A DNA stretch of 64,000 nt from Paraburkholderia fungorum (GCF_900099835.1 NZ_FNKP01000001.1:2480001-2544000); one strand, 5' to 3'; shown: positions 44,200 to 54,029, counted from the first letter of the stretch. Notes: generated by a model not told the origin, from the letters alone. Program-made: numbers and translations.

Positions 44200-44943
44200 T
44201 TAGACCGGAACCGGCGGCTCTTCGTAAAGCACGCCGTCGCGCAAACGCATGATGCGGTCGCAGCGGCCTGCCAGTTCGGGATCGTGCGTGACGATCACAA
44301 AGCTGGTTTCGAGCGTTTGCGACAGTTCGAGCATCAGGTTGAAGACCGTGTCCGCGGTGCCGCCGTCGAGATTGCCGGTCGGCTCGTCGGCCAGCACGCA
44401 GGCCGGTTTGGTGACCAGCGCCCGCGCGATGGCAACGCGCTGACGCTCGCCGCCCGACAACTCGCCCGGACGATGTTTCGCCCGATGCCCCATACCGACA
44501 CGCTCGAGCACGTCGAGCGCTTCCTTGCGCGCGGCTTCGGTGGTCATCCGGCGAATTCGCAGCGGCATCGCGACGTTGTCGAGCGCGGTGAATTCGGGCA
44601 ACAGATGATGGAACTGATACACGAATCCCAGCGCGCGATTGCGCAGGTCGTTGCGCTCACGCTCGGAGAGTTTCGTGAACGGCTTGCCCATCACCGAGAC
44701 ATGGCCGGCGCTCGGATCGTCGAGCCCGCCGAGCACGTGCAGCAGCGTGCTTTTGCCCGAACCCGACGCGCCGACGATCGCCAGCTTTTCGCCGCGCCGC
44801 ACGCTCAGTTGCGTGTTGTTGAGCACCTGTACATTCAGACCGCCCTGCACGAACGCTTTGGAAATACCGGAGGCTTCCAGCACGTAGGGGTACGGGGTGT
44901 TATCGACAGAGGCCATGGATAGATTCGCGGAACGGTCATTCAT
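44200..44943 (-). CDS. lolD: Lipoprotein release ABC transporter ATP-binding protein LolD
   Basis: LolD is the ATPase of the LolCDE complex, which extracts lipoproteins from the inner membrane. Starting at ATG 44943 gives 247 residues, with Walker [10 protein letters not shown] (58-66), signature LSGGERQR, Walker B VLADEPTG and a conserved H-loop (VTHD). The ATG lies inside the end of the upstream lolC-type gene (ATGAATGA, 8-bp overlap), so translation is likely coupled. A longer in-frame start exists but is less likely. Confidence 0.95.
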   Translation of the reverse strand: MNDRSANLSMASVDNTPYPYVLEASGISKAFVQGGLNVQVLNNTQLSVRRGEKLAIVGASGSGKSTLLHVLGGLDDPSAGHVSVMGKPFTKLSERERNDLRNRALGFVYQFHHLLPEFTALDNVAMPLRIRRMTTEAARKEALDVLERVGMGHRAKHRPGELSGGERQRVAIARALVTKPACVLADEPTGNLDGGTADTVFNLMLELSQTLETSFVIVTHDPELAGRCDRIMRLRDGVLYEEPPVPV

Positions 44944-46189
44944 AACGCAGTGCCTCCGCAGGACGGACTTTCGCACCGCGCCAGCTCGGGTAAAGCGTCG
45001 CCAGCGCCGACATGACGAACGCGATGATGCCGATGCGCGCGACGTCGGCGGGAATCAGTTCAGACGGCAATTCGCTGATGAAGTACACCGACGGCGGCAG
45101 GAACTGCACGCCGAGCAGGTGCTCGATCATCGGTACGAGCCACGGAATGCTCCACGCGATCAGGCAGCCGAGCGCGACGCCGGTCGCCGTGCCGATAAAG
45201 CCGATCGTCACGCCCTGCACCACGAAAATTTTCATGATCGAGCCGGGCTGCGCGCCGAGCGTGCGCAGAATCGCGATGTCGGCCTGCTTGTTGGTCACCG
45301 TCATCACCAGCGACGACACGAGATTGAACGCCGCCACCGCGATGATCAACGTGAGGATGATGAACATCATGCGCTTCTCGATCTGCACGGCGGAGAACCA
45401 GGTCTTGTTCTGCTGCGTCCAGTCGCGAATATAGAGATCGCCCGACAATGTGCGTGCCAGTTGATGCGCGACTTCCGGCGCGCGCTGCATGTCGGTCAGA
45501 CGTAATCGCACGCCGGTTGGCGCGGGCAGCCGGAACAGCGCCTGCGCGTCCTTGATGTTGATCAGCGCGAGCGTGCTGTCGTATTCGTAATGCCCCGATT
45601 CGAAGATGCCGACCACGGTGAACTGCTTCAGCCTCGGCAGCATGCCCGCCGGGGTGATGGTGCCTTCGGGGGCGACGAGCGTGATCTTGTCGTTGACCTG
45701 CACGCCGAGGTTGGTCGCGAGGTCTGCGCCGAGCACGATGCCGAAATCGCCGGGCACGAGGTCGGACAGCTTGCCGCCTTTCATTTCCTTGCCGATATCC
45801 GACACTTCCGGTTCGAGCGACGGCTCGACGCCGCGCAGCGCCACGCCGCTCACGGCGTCCTGGCGCGTCAGCAGCGCCTGTGCTTCGACATAGGGCGCCG
45901 CGCCGATCACTTCCTTGTTCTGACGCGCTTCCTTGGCGGTCAGTTGCCAGTCGGGCATCGACCCGGTCGGCGAAAAAATCTCGACGTGCGCGAGCACCGA
46001 CAACATCCGGTCGCGCACTTCTTTCTGGAACCCGTTCATCACCGACAACACGACGATCAGCGCCGCGACGCCGAGTGCGATGCCCGACATCGACACCAGC
46101 GCGATGAACGAAATGAAGCCGTTACCGGTCGTGCGTTTGCCGGCGCGGGTATAGCGCCAGCCAATCTGCCATTCGTAGGGAAATTTCAA
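44936..46189 (-). CDS. Lipoprotein-releasing ABC transporter permease, LolC/LolE type
   Basis: A 417-residue permease with an N-terminal transmembrane helix, a large periplasmic domain and three C-terminal transmembrane helices. [48 protein letters not shown] and the end [36 protein letters not shown] are characteristic. Only one permease gene accompanies lolD, so this organism may use a homodimeric LolF-like arrangement rather than separate LolC and LolE; that is an inference. I chose TTG 46189 because AAAAGGA precedes it by 7 nt and family-like sequence begins there; the longer frame upstream is Arg-rich. Confidence 0.92.
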   Translation of the reverse strand: MKFPYEWQIGWRYTRAGKRTTGNGFISFIALVSMSGIALGVAALIVVLSVMNGFQKEVRDRMLSVLAHVEIFSPTGSMPDWQLTAKEARQNKEVIGAAPYVEAQALLTRQDAVSGVALRGVEPSLEPEVSDIGKEMKGGKLSDLVPGDFGIVLGADLATNLGVQVNDKITLVAPEGTITPAGMLPRLKQFTVVGIFESGHYEYDSTLALINIKDAQALFRLPAPTGVRLRLTDMQRAPEVAHQLARTLSGDLYIRDWTQQNKTWFSAVQIEKRMMFIILTLIIAVAAFNLVSSLVMTVTNKQADIAILRTLGAQPGSIMKIFVVQGVTIGFIGTATGVALGCLIAWSIPWLVPMIEHLLGVQFLPPSVYFISELPSELIPADVARIGIIAFVMSALATLYPSWRGAKVRPAEALRYE

Positions 46190-46591
46190 GCGAATCCTTT
46201 TCTGCGTTTTTCCGGCCCGTGGTCCGGGCCGTTTTTCGACCTTGTAGTGCGCGCGGGAGGCGTGGAACGCCCGACGCGCGGCCCGAGCGTCGTGATCGTT
46301 GGTGTGGCGGCGACGCGGATGGTTCCGGCGTTGCGCGCTACGTCGTAGCAAGGCGCGCGCCACCGTATTCCGACGCATGGTGTGCGGCTGCGATTGCCGT
46401 CACAGTTACCGATCAAGCGCGAAGTTTGCCATACAATGCCGCCCGCTCGCGCAAACGCCGTCTGAATGAGGTGGCTTGCGGAATGGCTGGATCGGCCCTC
46501 GGCACGGGGAGTTTTTCGGCGCGGCAATCGTCAGGGCTTCGCTGACCAGCCGAACGCCGATCGCAGCAGTCCTGCACCGTCTACAAGACGC
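46190..46591. other. 402-bp spacer upstream of the lolC-type gene
   Basis: No gene is convincing; the upstream open frame is Arg/His-rich. TACAAT at 46432-46437 (plus strand) is an isolated promoter-like hexamer pointing away from lolC. No terminator or clear promoter for lolCD was recognised. Confidence 0.45.
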
Positions 46592-46837
46592 TTACCGCAA
46601 GTTGTACCGCGCCCGCAACCCGTTGATAACGCCTGCCGCCGCAGTATTGGCGACATCGCGTTTATCCGCGTCCTTACGGTCCCGGTGCAGATGGCTGATG
46701 TCCCAGTTGCAGCCCGTTTCATCCTCGACGGTTTCGTGGAAACCCGTCGGTATCCAGCCGGCCGTCGCCGGGTTTGCATCGAGCGCTTTCACGACCAGTT
46801 CGAGCAATTCCTGCTCGGTTTTGAGTTCACGCGACAT
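46592..46837 (-). CDS. Small conserved-looking protein of unknown function
   Basis: An 81-residue soluble, charged protein: RELKTEQELLELVVKALDANPATAGWIPTG-type sequence, then WDISHLHRDRKDADKRDVANTAAAGVINGLRARYNLR. I chose ATG 46837 because GGGAG lies 7 nt upstream; another ATG is six codons earlier. Codon use and composition look like a real gene. I do not recognise the family. It is transcribed away from the RpfE-like gene at 47 kb and toward lolC, with 402 bp in between. Confidence 0.7.
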   Translation of the reverse strand: MSRELKTEQELLELVVKALDANPATAGWIPTGFHETVEDETGCNWDISHLHRDRKDADKRDVANTAAAGVINGLRARYNLR

Positions 46838-47004
46838 GCCGGTCTCCCTCGTCATGTGCGCGGTGCCGCCGCGCGCGGCTGCTATTGCTGCGACGCCCCG
46901 CCGGCCAGGCGACCGGCAGGTGCGCCGGCCACCGCCGCGTTTTGCCGGGCGGATAGCCGATGGCGGAATACTCGCACACTCTTTGCCCTACAATGCGCAG
47001 CATC

Positions 47005-48141
47005 ATGCTCGCCAACCGTCTCCATCTGCTCCTGCCCTTCGCGCTGCCTGCCGCAGCGGACGCCTCCACCGCCCTTCACGACATTCGCAGCCCCGCCCTC
47101 GACCGCCTGATCGCGCGCGCGACGCTGGTCGAACGGGTGATCGGCGAAGATTTTCAGCGCACGCTGCCGCACGAGCGCTGGGTGGCGCGGCAATTCAGCG
47201 CGCTGCCCGGCAACGCAGCCGCCGCCGACGAAGCCCCGCTCGCGCCGTACATGCTGCGCGCCGACGGCGGCGAACCCGGCGAGGCGACCTGGGCCTGCGT
47301 GCAACCGGTGCACGTACGTATCGCACATGATCATCTGGTGCTGATCGATCCCGCGTCGCTCGAACTCTCCGACGCCGACGCCGCTGCTTTGCTGGCAGTA
47401 GCCCGTCCGCTGATCGAAGAACTCGGCGTGCGTATCGAAGCACCGAAACCCGCGCGCTGGTATCTGTCGGGCGACGGTTTCGGCACGCTGGCGGGCGCGT
47501 CGCCGTTGCGCGCGAGCGGGCGCAACATCGAAATCTGGCTGCCGCACGAAGCGCATTCCGGCGAGCGTTCGCGCGCGTGGATGAAGCTGCAGAACGAAGT
47601 GCAGATGGCGTGGTTCGAGCATCCGGTGAACGAAGCGCGCGAGGCGCGCGGGCTGCCGGCGGTGAACTCGATCTGGTTTCATGCGCAAGGCGCGGCGCAA
47701 ACGGTGCGCAGCCCGTTCGGGCAGGTTTTCTCGGATGCCGCCGCCACGCGTGGGCTGGCCATGACAGCCGGTGTCGAAACGGCTGCACCGCCGGCATCGT
47801 TTGCCGCATGGTCCGCGCGGGAAGGCGCCGGGCACGGTGCAAATAGCGCAAGCGCGGCCCGAAACCCAACCGCAACCGCCGCATCAAACCCCACGCTCGT
47901 CGAACTCGACCCCTTCTCCGCGCCCTACATCGAGCAGGACTGGGCACGCTGGAACGACGCCTTCGCGGCGCTGCAAAGCGACTGGTTCGAGCCCGCGCTC
48001 GCCGCGCTGCAATCCGGCCGGCTCGCCGAACTCGGCCTGACCTTATGCGGCGACACCGGCTCGGTCACGCTGACCGTCACGCGCGGCGATCTGCGCAAAT
48101 TCTGGCGACGGCGCGTGCTTGCCTCGCTCTTCATCGAATAA
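47005..48141 (+). CDS. RpfE/COG4255-like protein
   Basis: A 378-residue soluble protein upstream of recJ. The C-terminal part (about 290-378, LVELDPFSAPYIEQDWARWNDAFAALQSDWFEPAL...LCGDTGSVTLTVTRGDLRKFWRR) resembles the family loosely annotated as RpfE or as phosphoglycerate-mutase-like in Burkholderiales; I infer the name from memory of that neighbourhood. Catalytic function is not evident. The start is uncertain: ATGs at 46960, 46993 and 47005 are in frame, and none has a strong ribosome-binding site. The stop is 7 bp before recJ, so the two are co-transcribed. Confidence 0.68.
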   Translation: MLANRLHLLLPFALPAAADASTALHDIRSPALDRLIARATLVERVIGEDFQRTLPHERWVARQFSALPGNAAAADEAPLAPYMLRADGGEPGEATWACVQPVHVRIAHDHLVLIDPASLELSDADAAALLAVARPLIEELGVRIEAPKPARWYLSGDGFGTLAGASPLRASGRNIEIWLPHEAHSGERSRAWMKLQNEVQMAWFEHPVNEAREARGLPAVNSIWFHAQGAAQTVRSPFGQVFSDAAATRGLAMTAGVETAAPPASFAAWSAREGAGHGANSASAARNPTATAASNPTLVELDPFSAPYIEQDWARWNDAFAALQSDWFEPALAALQSGRLAELGLTLCGDTGSVTLTVTRGDLRKFWRRRVLASLFIE

Positions 48142-48148
48142 TTCCCGA

Positions 48149-49855
48149 ATGACCCAAATCGTTACGCGCGCCTGTTCTCCCGTCGACGCCGAAATCCTCA
48201 CTCGCCACGGCCTGCATCCGGTGCTCGCGCGCCTTTACGCCGCGCGCGGCGTGTGCCTGCCCGATGAGATCGAAACCGGCCTTGCGAAGCTCGTGCCGCC
48301 GGTCGCGCTCAAAGGCTGCGAGGACGCAGCCGTCCTGCTCGCCGACGCGATCCAGCAAAAGCGCCGCATGCTGGTGGTCGCCGACTACGACTGCGACGGC
48401 GCCACCGCCTGCGCGGTCGCGGTGCGCGGGCTGCGCATGTTCGGTGGACAGATCGACTATCTGGTGCCGAACCGTTTCGAATACGGCTACGGCCTGACGC
48501 CGGAAATCGTCGCGCTGGCGGCCCGCAATCCGTCGGGCAAGCCGGAACTGCTGATCACGGTCGATAACGGCATCGCCAGCGTCGACGGTGTCGAAGCGGC
48601 TAACGCGCTCGGCATCGACGTGCTGGTCACCGACCACCATTTGCCCGGCGACGAACTGCCCGCCGCGCGCGCGATCGTCAATCCGAACCAGCCGGGCTGC
48701 ACGTTCCCGAGCAAATGCCTCGCGGGCGTCGGCGTGATGTTTTACGTGCTGCTCGCACTGCGGGCGGAATTGCGCCGCCGCGGCGCCTTCGGCGACGCGT
48801 TTCCCGAACCGCGTCTCGATGGCCTGCTCGACCTGGTCGCACTCGGCACGGTCGCCGACGTGGTCAAGCTCGACGGCAACAACCGCGTGCTGGTCGCGCA
48901 AGGTTTGCAGCGCATCCGCAAGGGCAAGATGCAGCCTGGCATCGCCGCCCTCTTTCGCGCCGCCGCGCGCGACGCCCGCAACGCGTCGGGCTTCGACCTC
49001 GGCTTCGCGCTCGGGCCGCGCCTGAACGCGGCGGGCCGTCTGTCGGACATGTCGCTCGGGATCGAATGCCTGACGACCGACGACATCGGCCGCGCCTGGG
49101 ATCTCGCGCAGCAACTCGACACGATGAACCGCGAGCGTCGCGAGATCGAAGCGGGCATGCAGCAACAGGCGCTCGACGACCTGTCGTCGATCGACCCCGC
49201 AGGCGCGACCACGATCACGCTGTTCAATCCGGGCTGGCATCAGGGCGTGATCGGGATTGTCGCCGGACGGCTGAAGGAGAAATTCCACCGGCCGTCGTTC
49301 ACGTTCGCTTTGGCCGACGACAGCGGCCAGACCGTCAAGGGCTCGGGCCGCTCGATTCCCGGCTTCCATCTGCGCGACGCGCTCGACCTGATCTCGAAGC
49401 GCGAACCGAACCTGATCGTCAAGTTCGGCGGCCACGCGATGGCTGCCGGCCTGACGCTCGCCGCCGCCGACGTGCCCCGCTTCACCGCCGCGTTCGAAGC
49501 GGTCGGCCGCGAATGGCTGTCTGAAGACGCGCTGTCGCGCACCGTGGAAACCGACGGCGAACTCGAAGACGCTTATTTCACGCCGCAATTCGTCGAAATG
49601 CTCGACGCCGCCGTGTGGGGCCAAGGCTTCCCTGCGCCGGTGTTTTCGGGCGAATTCGAGGTGGCGTCGCAGGCGCTGGTGAAGGACAAGCACCTGAAAC
49701 TGCAACTGATGCGCGGCCGTCAGCGCTTCAACGCGATCTGGTTCAACCATACCGATACGCTGCCCGCCCGCACCATGGTCGCTTACCGGCTGGCGAGCGA
49801 TACGTGGAACGGGGTGTCGCGGGTGCAGTTGATCGTCGAGCACGCGGCGAGTTGA
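48149..49855 (+). CDS. recJ: Single-stranded-DNA-specific exonuclease RecJ
   Basis: RecJ is a 5'-3' single-strand exonuclease acting in recombination and repair. The 568-residue product shows the DHH-family motifs: VADYDCDGATA (motif I), VDNGIAS, LVTDHHLPGDE (the DHH motif), GLVALGTVADVV-type sequence and ARLNAAGRL-like sequence (PRLNAAGRLSD). The DHHA1 motif GGHAMAAG lies further on, and a C-terminal OB-type domain ends the protein. It begins 7 bp after the RpfE-like gene. Confidence 0.96.
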   Translation: MTQIVTRACSPVDAEILTRHGLHPVLARLYAARGVCLPDEIETGLAKLVPPVALKGCEDAAVLLADAIQQKRRMLVVADYDCDGATACAVAVRGLRMFGGQIDYLVPNRFEYGYGLTPEIVALAARNPSGKPELLITVDNGIASVDGVEAANALGIDVLVTDHHLPGDELPAARAIVNPNQPGCTFPSKCLAGVGVMFYVLLALRAELRRRGAFGDAFPEPRLDGLLDLVALGTVADVVKLDGNNRVLVAQGLQRIRKGKMQPGIAALFRAAARDARNASGFDLGFALGPRLNAAGRLSDMSLGIECLTTDDIGRAWDLAQQLDTMNRERREIEAGMQQQALDDLSSIDPAGATTITLFNPGWHQGVIGIVAGRLKEKFHRPSFTFALADDSGQTVKGSGRSIPGFHLRDALDLISKREPNLIVKFGGHAMAAGLTLAAADVPRFTAAFEAVGREWLSEDALSRTVETDGELEDAYFTPQFVEMLDAAVWGQGFPAPVFSGEFEVASQALVKDKHLKLQLMRGRQRFNAIWFNHTDTLPARTMVAYRLASDTWNGVSRVQLIVEHAAS

Positions 49856-50041
49856 ATGAGCCGTGTTTGACGTAAGCGGGGCCGTCTGAAGCAGAAAACC
49901 GTCAGCCCCGCTTTCACCGTCCAGGCATCGAAAATCTCCGCAAAATCAACCCCAAACCCGCGCCGGATCGCTCAAGAGCCTCCGGCGCGGGCCGCCGATC
50001 GGCTATAATTTCGTCTTTTTACGAAGCTATAAAAGATCGAC

Positions 50042-51146
50042 ATGGAAGCGGAACGTCTCAACGCGATCGAAGCCTCACTGGCGGACCTGCGCACTCGCGC
50101 AGACTCGCTACGGGGGTATCTTTGACTACGACGACAAAGCACTGCGTCTAATCGAAGTCAACCGGGAACTTGAAGACCCGGACGTCTGGAACGACTCGAA
50201 ACACGCCCAGGCCCTTGGCCGGGAAAAGAAACTGCTCGACGACACGGTCGGCAAGCTCACGTCGCTCGATAACGACCTGCGCGACGCGCAGGACCTGTTC
50301 GACATGGCCCGCGAAGAAGCCGACGACGAAACGCTGCTTGCCTGCGAATCCGACGCGCAAGGCATCGAACAACGTGTCGCCGACATGGAATTCCGCCGGA
50401 TGTTCGCCAACCCGGCCGACCCGAACAACGCGTTCCTGGACATCCAGGCCGGCGCGGGCGGCACCGAGGCGTGCGACTGGGCGTCCATGCTGCTGCGCCA
50501 GTACCTGCGCTACTGCGAACGCAAGGGCTTCAAGACCGAAGTGCTGGAACAGACCGACGGCGACGTCGCGGGCATCAAGAACGCGACGATCAAGATCGAA
50601 GGCGAATACGCTTACGGCTTCCTGCGCACCGAAACCGGTGTGCACCGCCTCGTGCGCAAGTCGCCGTTCGACTCGTCGGGCGGCCGTCACACGTCGTTTT
50701 CGTCGGTGTTCGTGTACCCGGAAATCGACGACTCGATCGAAGTGGACGTCAACCCGGCCGATCTGCGTATCGACACCTACCGTGCTTCGGGCGCGGGCGG
50801 TCAGCACATCAACAAGACCGACTCCGCGGTGCGTATCACGCACATGCCGTCGGGCATCGTCGTGCAGTGCCAGAACGACCGTTCGCAGCACCGCAACCGC
50901 GCCGAAGCGATGGCCATGCTGAAATCGCGTCTGTACGAAGCGGAAATCCGCAAGCGTCAGGAAGAGCAGGACAAGCTCGAAGCCGGCAAGACCGATGTGG
51001 GCTGGGGTCACCAGATCCGCTCGTACGTGCTGGACAACAGCCGCATTAAAGATCTGCGCACCAACGTCGAAATCAGCAACACGAAGAGTGTGCTCGACGG
51101 CGACCTCGATCCGTTCATCAGCGCGAGCCTGAAACAGGGCGTTTAA
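50042..51146 (+). CDS. prfB: Peptide chain release factor 2, expressed by programmed +1 frameshift
   Basis: RF2 terminates translation at UGA and UAA. The ATG at 50042 opens a 27-codon frame that ends in TGA (50123-50125); skipping the T at 50123 continues in the +1 frame from 50124 to the stop at 51146, giving 367 residues, the usual RF2 length. The recoding site CTT TGA C with CGGGGGTAT just upstream matches the E. coli prfB signal. The anticodon-like SPF tripeptide (KSPFDSSGG) and GGQ (252-254) are present. The gene is therefore not broken: low RF2 levels favour the shift and restore RF2 synthesis. lysS follows. Confidence 0.97.
50111..50126 (+). promoter_or_regulatory. RF2 programmed +1 frameshift site
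   Basis: CGGGGGTATCTTTGAC: a Shine-Dalgarno-like G-run, then CTT, then the in-frame TGA stop followed by C. This is the autoregulatory signal known from E. coli prfB. Confidence 0.95.
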
Positions 51147-51177
51147 GCGCGAACCGCGAGCGAATCCGGGCACAACC

Positions 51178-51214
51178 GGCGCGGCCTTGAATCAACGCCG
51201 CGCCGTATCTTTTT
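51178..51214 (+). terminator. Probable intrinsic terminator between prfB and lysS
   Basis: An 8-bp perfect stem (GGCGCGGC / GCCGCGCC, 11-nt loop) is followed by GTATC and TTTTT. It lies 31 bp after the prfB stop. The gap of 5 nt before the T-run and the large loop make it weaker than others here. Confidence 0.55.
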
Positions 51215-51244
51215 ACCGCCTGAGGTTTTTACACTGACTGGCTT

Positions 51245-51281
51245 CCCGCATCCGACGCACCCCGGTGCATGCCGATGCGGG
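51245..51281 (+). promoter_or_regulatory. Leader hairpin upstream of lysS
   Basis: CCCGCATC pairs with GATGCGGG across a second small stem (GCAC/GTGC). It ends 21 bp before the lysS ATG, where no good Shine-Dalgarno sequence is visible. Function is unproven. Confidence 0.45.
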
Positions 51282-51302
51282 CCACCGAACACCAAATTCA
51301 CC

Positions 51303-52859
51303 ATGACCGAACCGACCCAGCCTGATGCGGCCCAGCCCAATGCGGCCCAGCAAAATGTCGCGCCCGAGGTGGACGACAACAAGATCATGACCGAGCGTCG
51401 CGAAAAGCTGCGCGAGTTGCGTGAGCAAGGCGTCGCCTATCCGAACGACTTCCGTCCTACGCATCACGCCGAAGATCTGCAAACGCAATACGAGCAGTCC
51501 GACAAGGAAGCGCTCGAAGCGAATCCGCTCGAAGTCGCGATTGCCGGCCGCATGATGCTCAAGCGCGTGATGGGCAAGGCGAGCTTTGCGACCGTGCGCG
51601 ACGGTTCGGGTCAGATCCAGTTCTTCATCACGCCCGCCGACGTCGGTCAGGACGTGTACGACGCGTTCAAGAAGTGGGACATGGGCGACATCGTCGCGGC
51701 GCGTGGCGTGCTGTTCCGCACCAACAAGGGCGAGCTGTCGGTGCGTTGTACCGAACTGCGTCTGCTGTCGAAGTCGCTGCGTCCGCTGCCGGACAAGTTC
51801 CACGGTCTCGCCGATCAGGAAATGAAGTATCGCCAGCGCTATGTCGATCTGATCGTCACGCCGGAAACGCGCAAGACTTTCGTCGCGCGGACCAAGGCGA
51901 TTTCGTCGATCCGCAAGTTCATGGCCGACGCCGAATTCATGGAAGTCGAAACGCCGATGCTGCACCCGATTCCGGGTGGCGCGGCGGCCAAGCCGTTCAC
52001 CACGCACCACAACGCGCTCGATATGCAGATGTTCCTGCGCATCGCGCCGGAGCTGTACCTGAAGCGGCTGGTCGTCGGCGGCTTCGAGCGCGTGTTCGAG
52101 ATCAACCGTAACTTCCGTAACGAGGGCGTGTCCGTACGCCACAATCCGGAATTCACGATGATCGAGTTCTACGCCGCGTACACCGATTACAAGTGGCTGA
52201 TGGACTTCGTCGAGCAGTTGATCCGCCAGGCGGCCATCGATTCGCTGGGCACGGCCACGATCACCTATCAGGGCCGCGAACTGGATCTGGCGAAGCCGTT
52301 CCATCGTCTGACGATCACGCAGGCGATCCAGAAATACGCGCCGCAATACACGAACGAGCAACTCGCCGACAGCGCATTTTTGCGCACCGAATTGAAAAAA
52401 TTCGGCGTCGATGCGTCGCAGCCTCAGTTCCTGAATGCGGGCGTGGGTTCGCTGCAACTGGCACTGTTCGAAGAAACCGCCGAGTCGCAATTGTGGGAGC
52501 CGACGTACATCATCGACTACCCAGTCGAAGTGTCGCCGCTGGCGCGCGCATCGGACGCCGCGCCGGGCATCACCGAGCGTTTCGAGCTGTTCATCACCGG
52601 TCGCGAGATCGCTAACGGCTTCTCGGAGCTGAACGATCCGGAAGACCAGGCCGCCCGCTTCAAGAAGCAGGTCGATCAGAAAGACGCCGGCGACGAAGAA
52701 GCGATGTTCTACGACGCCGACTATATTCGCGCGCTCGAATACGGCATGCCGCCGGCCGGTGGTTGCGGTATCGGTATCGACCGTCTGGTGATGATGCTGA
52801 CCGATAGCCCGAGCATCCGCGACGTGATTCTGTTCCCGCATCTGCGTCGCGAAGACTGA
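51303..52859 (+). CDS. lysS: Lysyl-tRNA synthetase (class II)
   Basis: The 518-residue product has an N-terminal extension ([18 protein letters not shown]), an OB-fold anticodon domain (about 75-170, [20 protein letters not shown]), then the class II core. Motif 2 is [21 protein letters not shown] and motif 3 is [21 protein letters not shown]. The prfB-lysS order is the same as in E. coli. The N-terminal Gln/Pro repeat is short and probably disordered. Confidence 0.97.
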   Translation: MTEPTQPDAAQPNAAQQNVAPEVDDNKIMTERREKLRELREQGVAYPNDFRPTHHAEDLQTQYEQSDKEALEANPLEVAIAGRMMLKRVMGKASFATVRDGSGQIQFFITPADVGQDVYDAFKKWDMGDIVAARGVLFRTNKGELSVRCTELRLLSKSLRPLPDKFHGLADQEMKYRQRYVDLIVTPETRKTFVARTKAISSIRKFMADAEFMEVETPMLHPIPGGAAAKPFTTHHNALDMQMFLRIAPELYLKRLVVGGFERVFEINRNFRNEGVSVRHNPEFTMIEFYAAYTDYKWLMDFVEQLIRQAAIDSLGTATITYQGRELDLAKPFHRLTITQAIQKYAPQYTNEQLADSAFLRTELKKFGVDASQPQFLNAGVGSLQLALFEETAESQLWEPTYIIDYPVEVSPLARASDAAPGITERFELFITGREIANGFSELNDPEDQAARFKKQVDQKDAGDEEAMFYDADYIRALEYGMPPAGGCGIGIDRLVMMLTDSPSIRDVILFPHLRRED

Positions 52860-53171
52860 TTGTTTTTGCGCTGTTTGTGTCGCACGAAACGCCCGGCTCG
52901 ATGCCGGGCGTTTTTCTTGCTGCGTGCTCATGGAAGTCGTCCTCGACTGCCGGGCGGCTTGTAACTATCGGTAAAAGCTACGCCAGGCCGATCATGCGCG
53001 CACGCCGTGTCAATTTCGGCGGATGCTGAAGATTGCTCGGCGCGGCCGCGATTCAGGCGTCGGCACCTGGAAACCGCCGCCCACATGCGGTTACAAATTG
53101 AAACGTCGCCGGGATCGTTTTGCCGGACACTCGATCTCAATAACAGTCGACTCTGCAAGACGGAGGCCAAC
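52860..53171. other. 312-bp spacer between lysS and a glycine-zipper gene
   Basis: It contains the lysS terminator and otherwise no gene I can support. The ribosome-binding site GGAGG for the downstream gene lies at the far end. No clear promoter hexamers stood out. Confidence 0.5.
52888..52915 (+). terminator. Intrinsic terminator after lysS
   Basis: The hairpin AACGCCCGGC, loop TCGAT, GCCGGGCGTT is followed by TTTTC, about 30 bp after the lysS stop. Confidence 0.88.
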
Positions 53172-53882
53172 ATGGACAATCCACTCGATAAACCCACGCA
53201 ACAACGTCGTCTTCATCCGCTGGTGGCCGTGGCTGCCGGTGCGGTCATCATCGCCAGCCTTGCCGCAACCGCTGCGGTGACGGGCCTGTTTCCGAAAGCG
53301 TCGAGTACCAGCGCTCAATCCGATCAGTCGCAAGCCGCGCAGGTGACGACCCAGCAGCCGGGGGTGGTCGATTCGGCCGCTCCGGTCAATGCTCAGAACG
53401 CTCCGGCGAATGCGGAGGCAATGCAGCCGCAGCCATCCGCCCCGCCCGCTCCCACCCCGGCGCAGCAGCAACAGTACGCGCAGCAACAGCAGGCTCAGGC
53501 ACAGCAAGCGCCGCAATATGCACAGCAGAGCGCGCAGCAACCGGCCTATTGCTCGACTTGCGGCACGGTAGTCGGGATTTCAGCGGTGCGTCAGGAAGGC
53601 CATGGCACCGGTATTGGCGCTGTCGGCGGCGCAGTGGCAGGCGGTGTCGTCGGTAACCAGTTCGGCGCGGGCGGCGGACGCACGGCGATGACGCTACTCG
53701 GCGCGCTCGGCGGCGGCCTCGCCGGCAATTCTGTCGAAAAACACATTCGCAGCACGACGTCGTATTCGGTGCGCGTGAGGATGGAAAGCGGCAAGACGCG
53801 CTACTTCACCTACCATGAGACGCCGCCGTTCCAGCAAGGCGAGCATGTGCGGATCGAAAACGGTTCACTGGTCGCGGGTTGA
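53172..53882 (+). CDS. Glycine-zipper 2TM-domain envelope protein
   Basis: A 236-residue protein with an N-terminal hydrophobic segment (about 17-37), a Gln/Ala/Pro-rich linker (about 40-125, APTPAQQQQYAQQQQAQ), a CSTCG pair, and a glycine-zipper region (GIGAVGGAVAGGVVGNQFG, and GALGGGLAGNSVEKH). It resembles the 17-kDa-antigen/Rick_17kDa-type outer-membrane family. No lipobox is evident. The exact role is unknown, though envelope stability is plausible. A clear GGAGG precedes the ATG, and a terminator follows. Confidence 0.85.
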   Translation: MDNPLDKPTQQRRLHPLVAVAAGAVIIASLAATAAVTGLFPKASSTSAQSDQSQAAQVTTQQPGVVDSAAPVNAQNAPANAEAMQPQPSAPPAPTPAQQQQYAQQQQAQAQQAPQYAQQSAQQPAYCSTCGTVVGISAVRQEGHGTGIGAVGGAVAGGVVGNQFGAGGGRTAMTLLGALGGGLAGNSVEKHIRSTTSYSVRVRMESGKTRYFTYHETPPFQQGEHVRIENGSLVAG

Positions 53883-53935
53883 GTTGCGACACCTCGCCTT
53901 GGCCGACATCCTGTCGCGATGAAAGCAAAGGCGAT

Positions 53936-53966
53936 AAAAAAGGCGATTCCAAGGAATCGCCTTTTT
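53936..53966. terminator. Bidirectional intrinsic terminator
   Basis: The hairpin AAAAGGCGATTCC, loop AA, GGAATCGCCTTTT carries A- and T-runs. It ends both the plus-strand glycine-zipper gene and the minus-strand isc locus, whose last gene iscX stops 64 bp away. Confidence 0.88.
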
Positions 53967-54029
53967 ATTTGCCGCCGACGCTGCGCCGATTACCAGCCAA
54001 CGACAGCGCACCAGAAAAACACCACGCGC

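Noticed and set aside
46190..46378. 63-codon N-terminal extension of the LolC/E protein
   Set aside because: Arg/His-rich and lacking a ribosome-binding site; TTG 46189 has AAAAGGA and begins family-like sequence.
48131..49843. 570-codon minus-strand open frame opposite recJ
   Set aside because: Antisense shadow of recJ.
49877..49914. Possible terminator after recJ
   Set aside because: Only a 7-bp stem with a large loop and no T-run; too weak to call.
50042..50303. Reading of prfB as a pseudogene or as a shorter gene starting at 50304
   Set aside because: The early TGA lies in a canonical +1 recoding site, and the shifted product has full RF2 length.
51213..52931. 572-codon minus-strand open frame opposite lysS
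   Set aside because: Antisense shadow of lysS.
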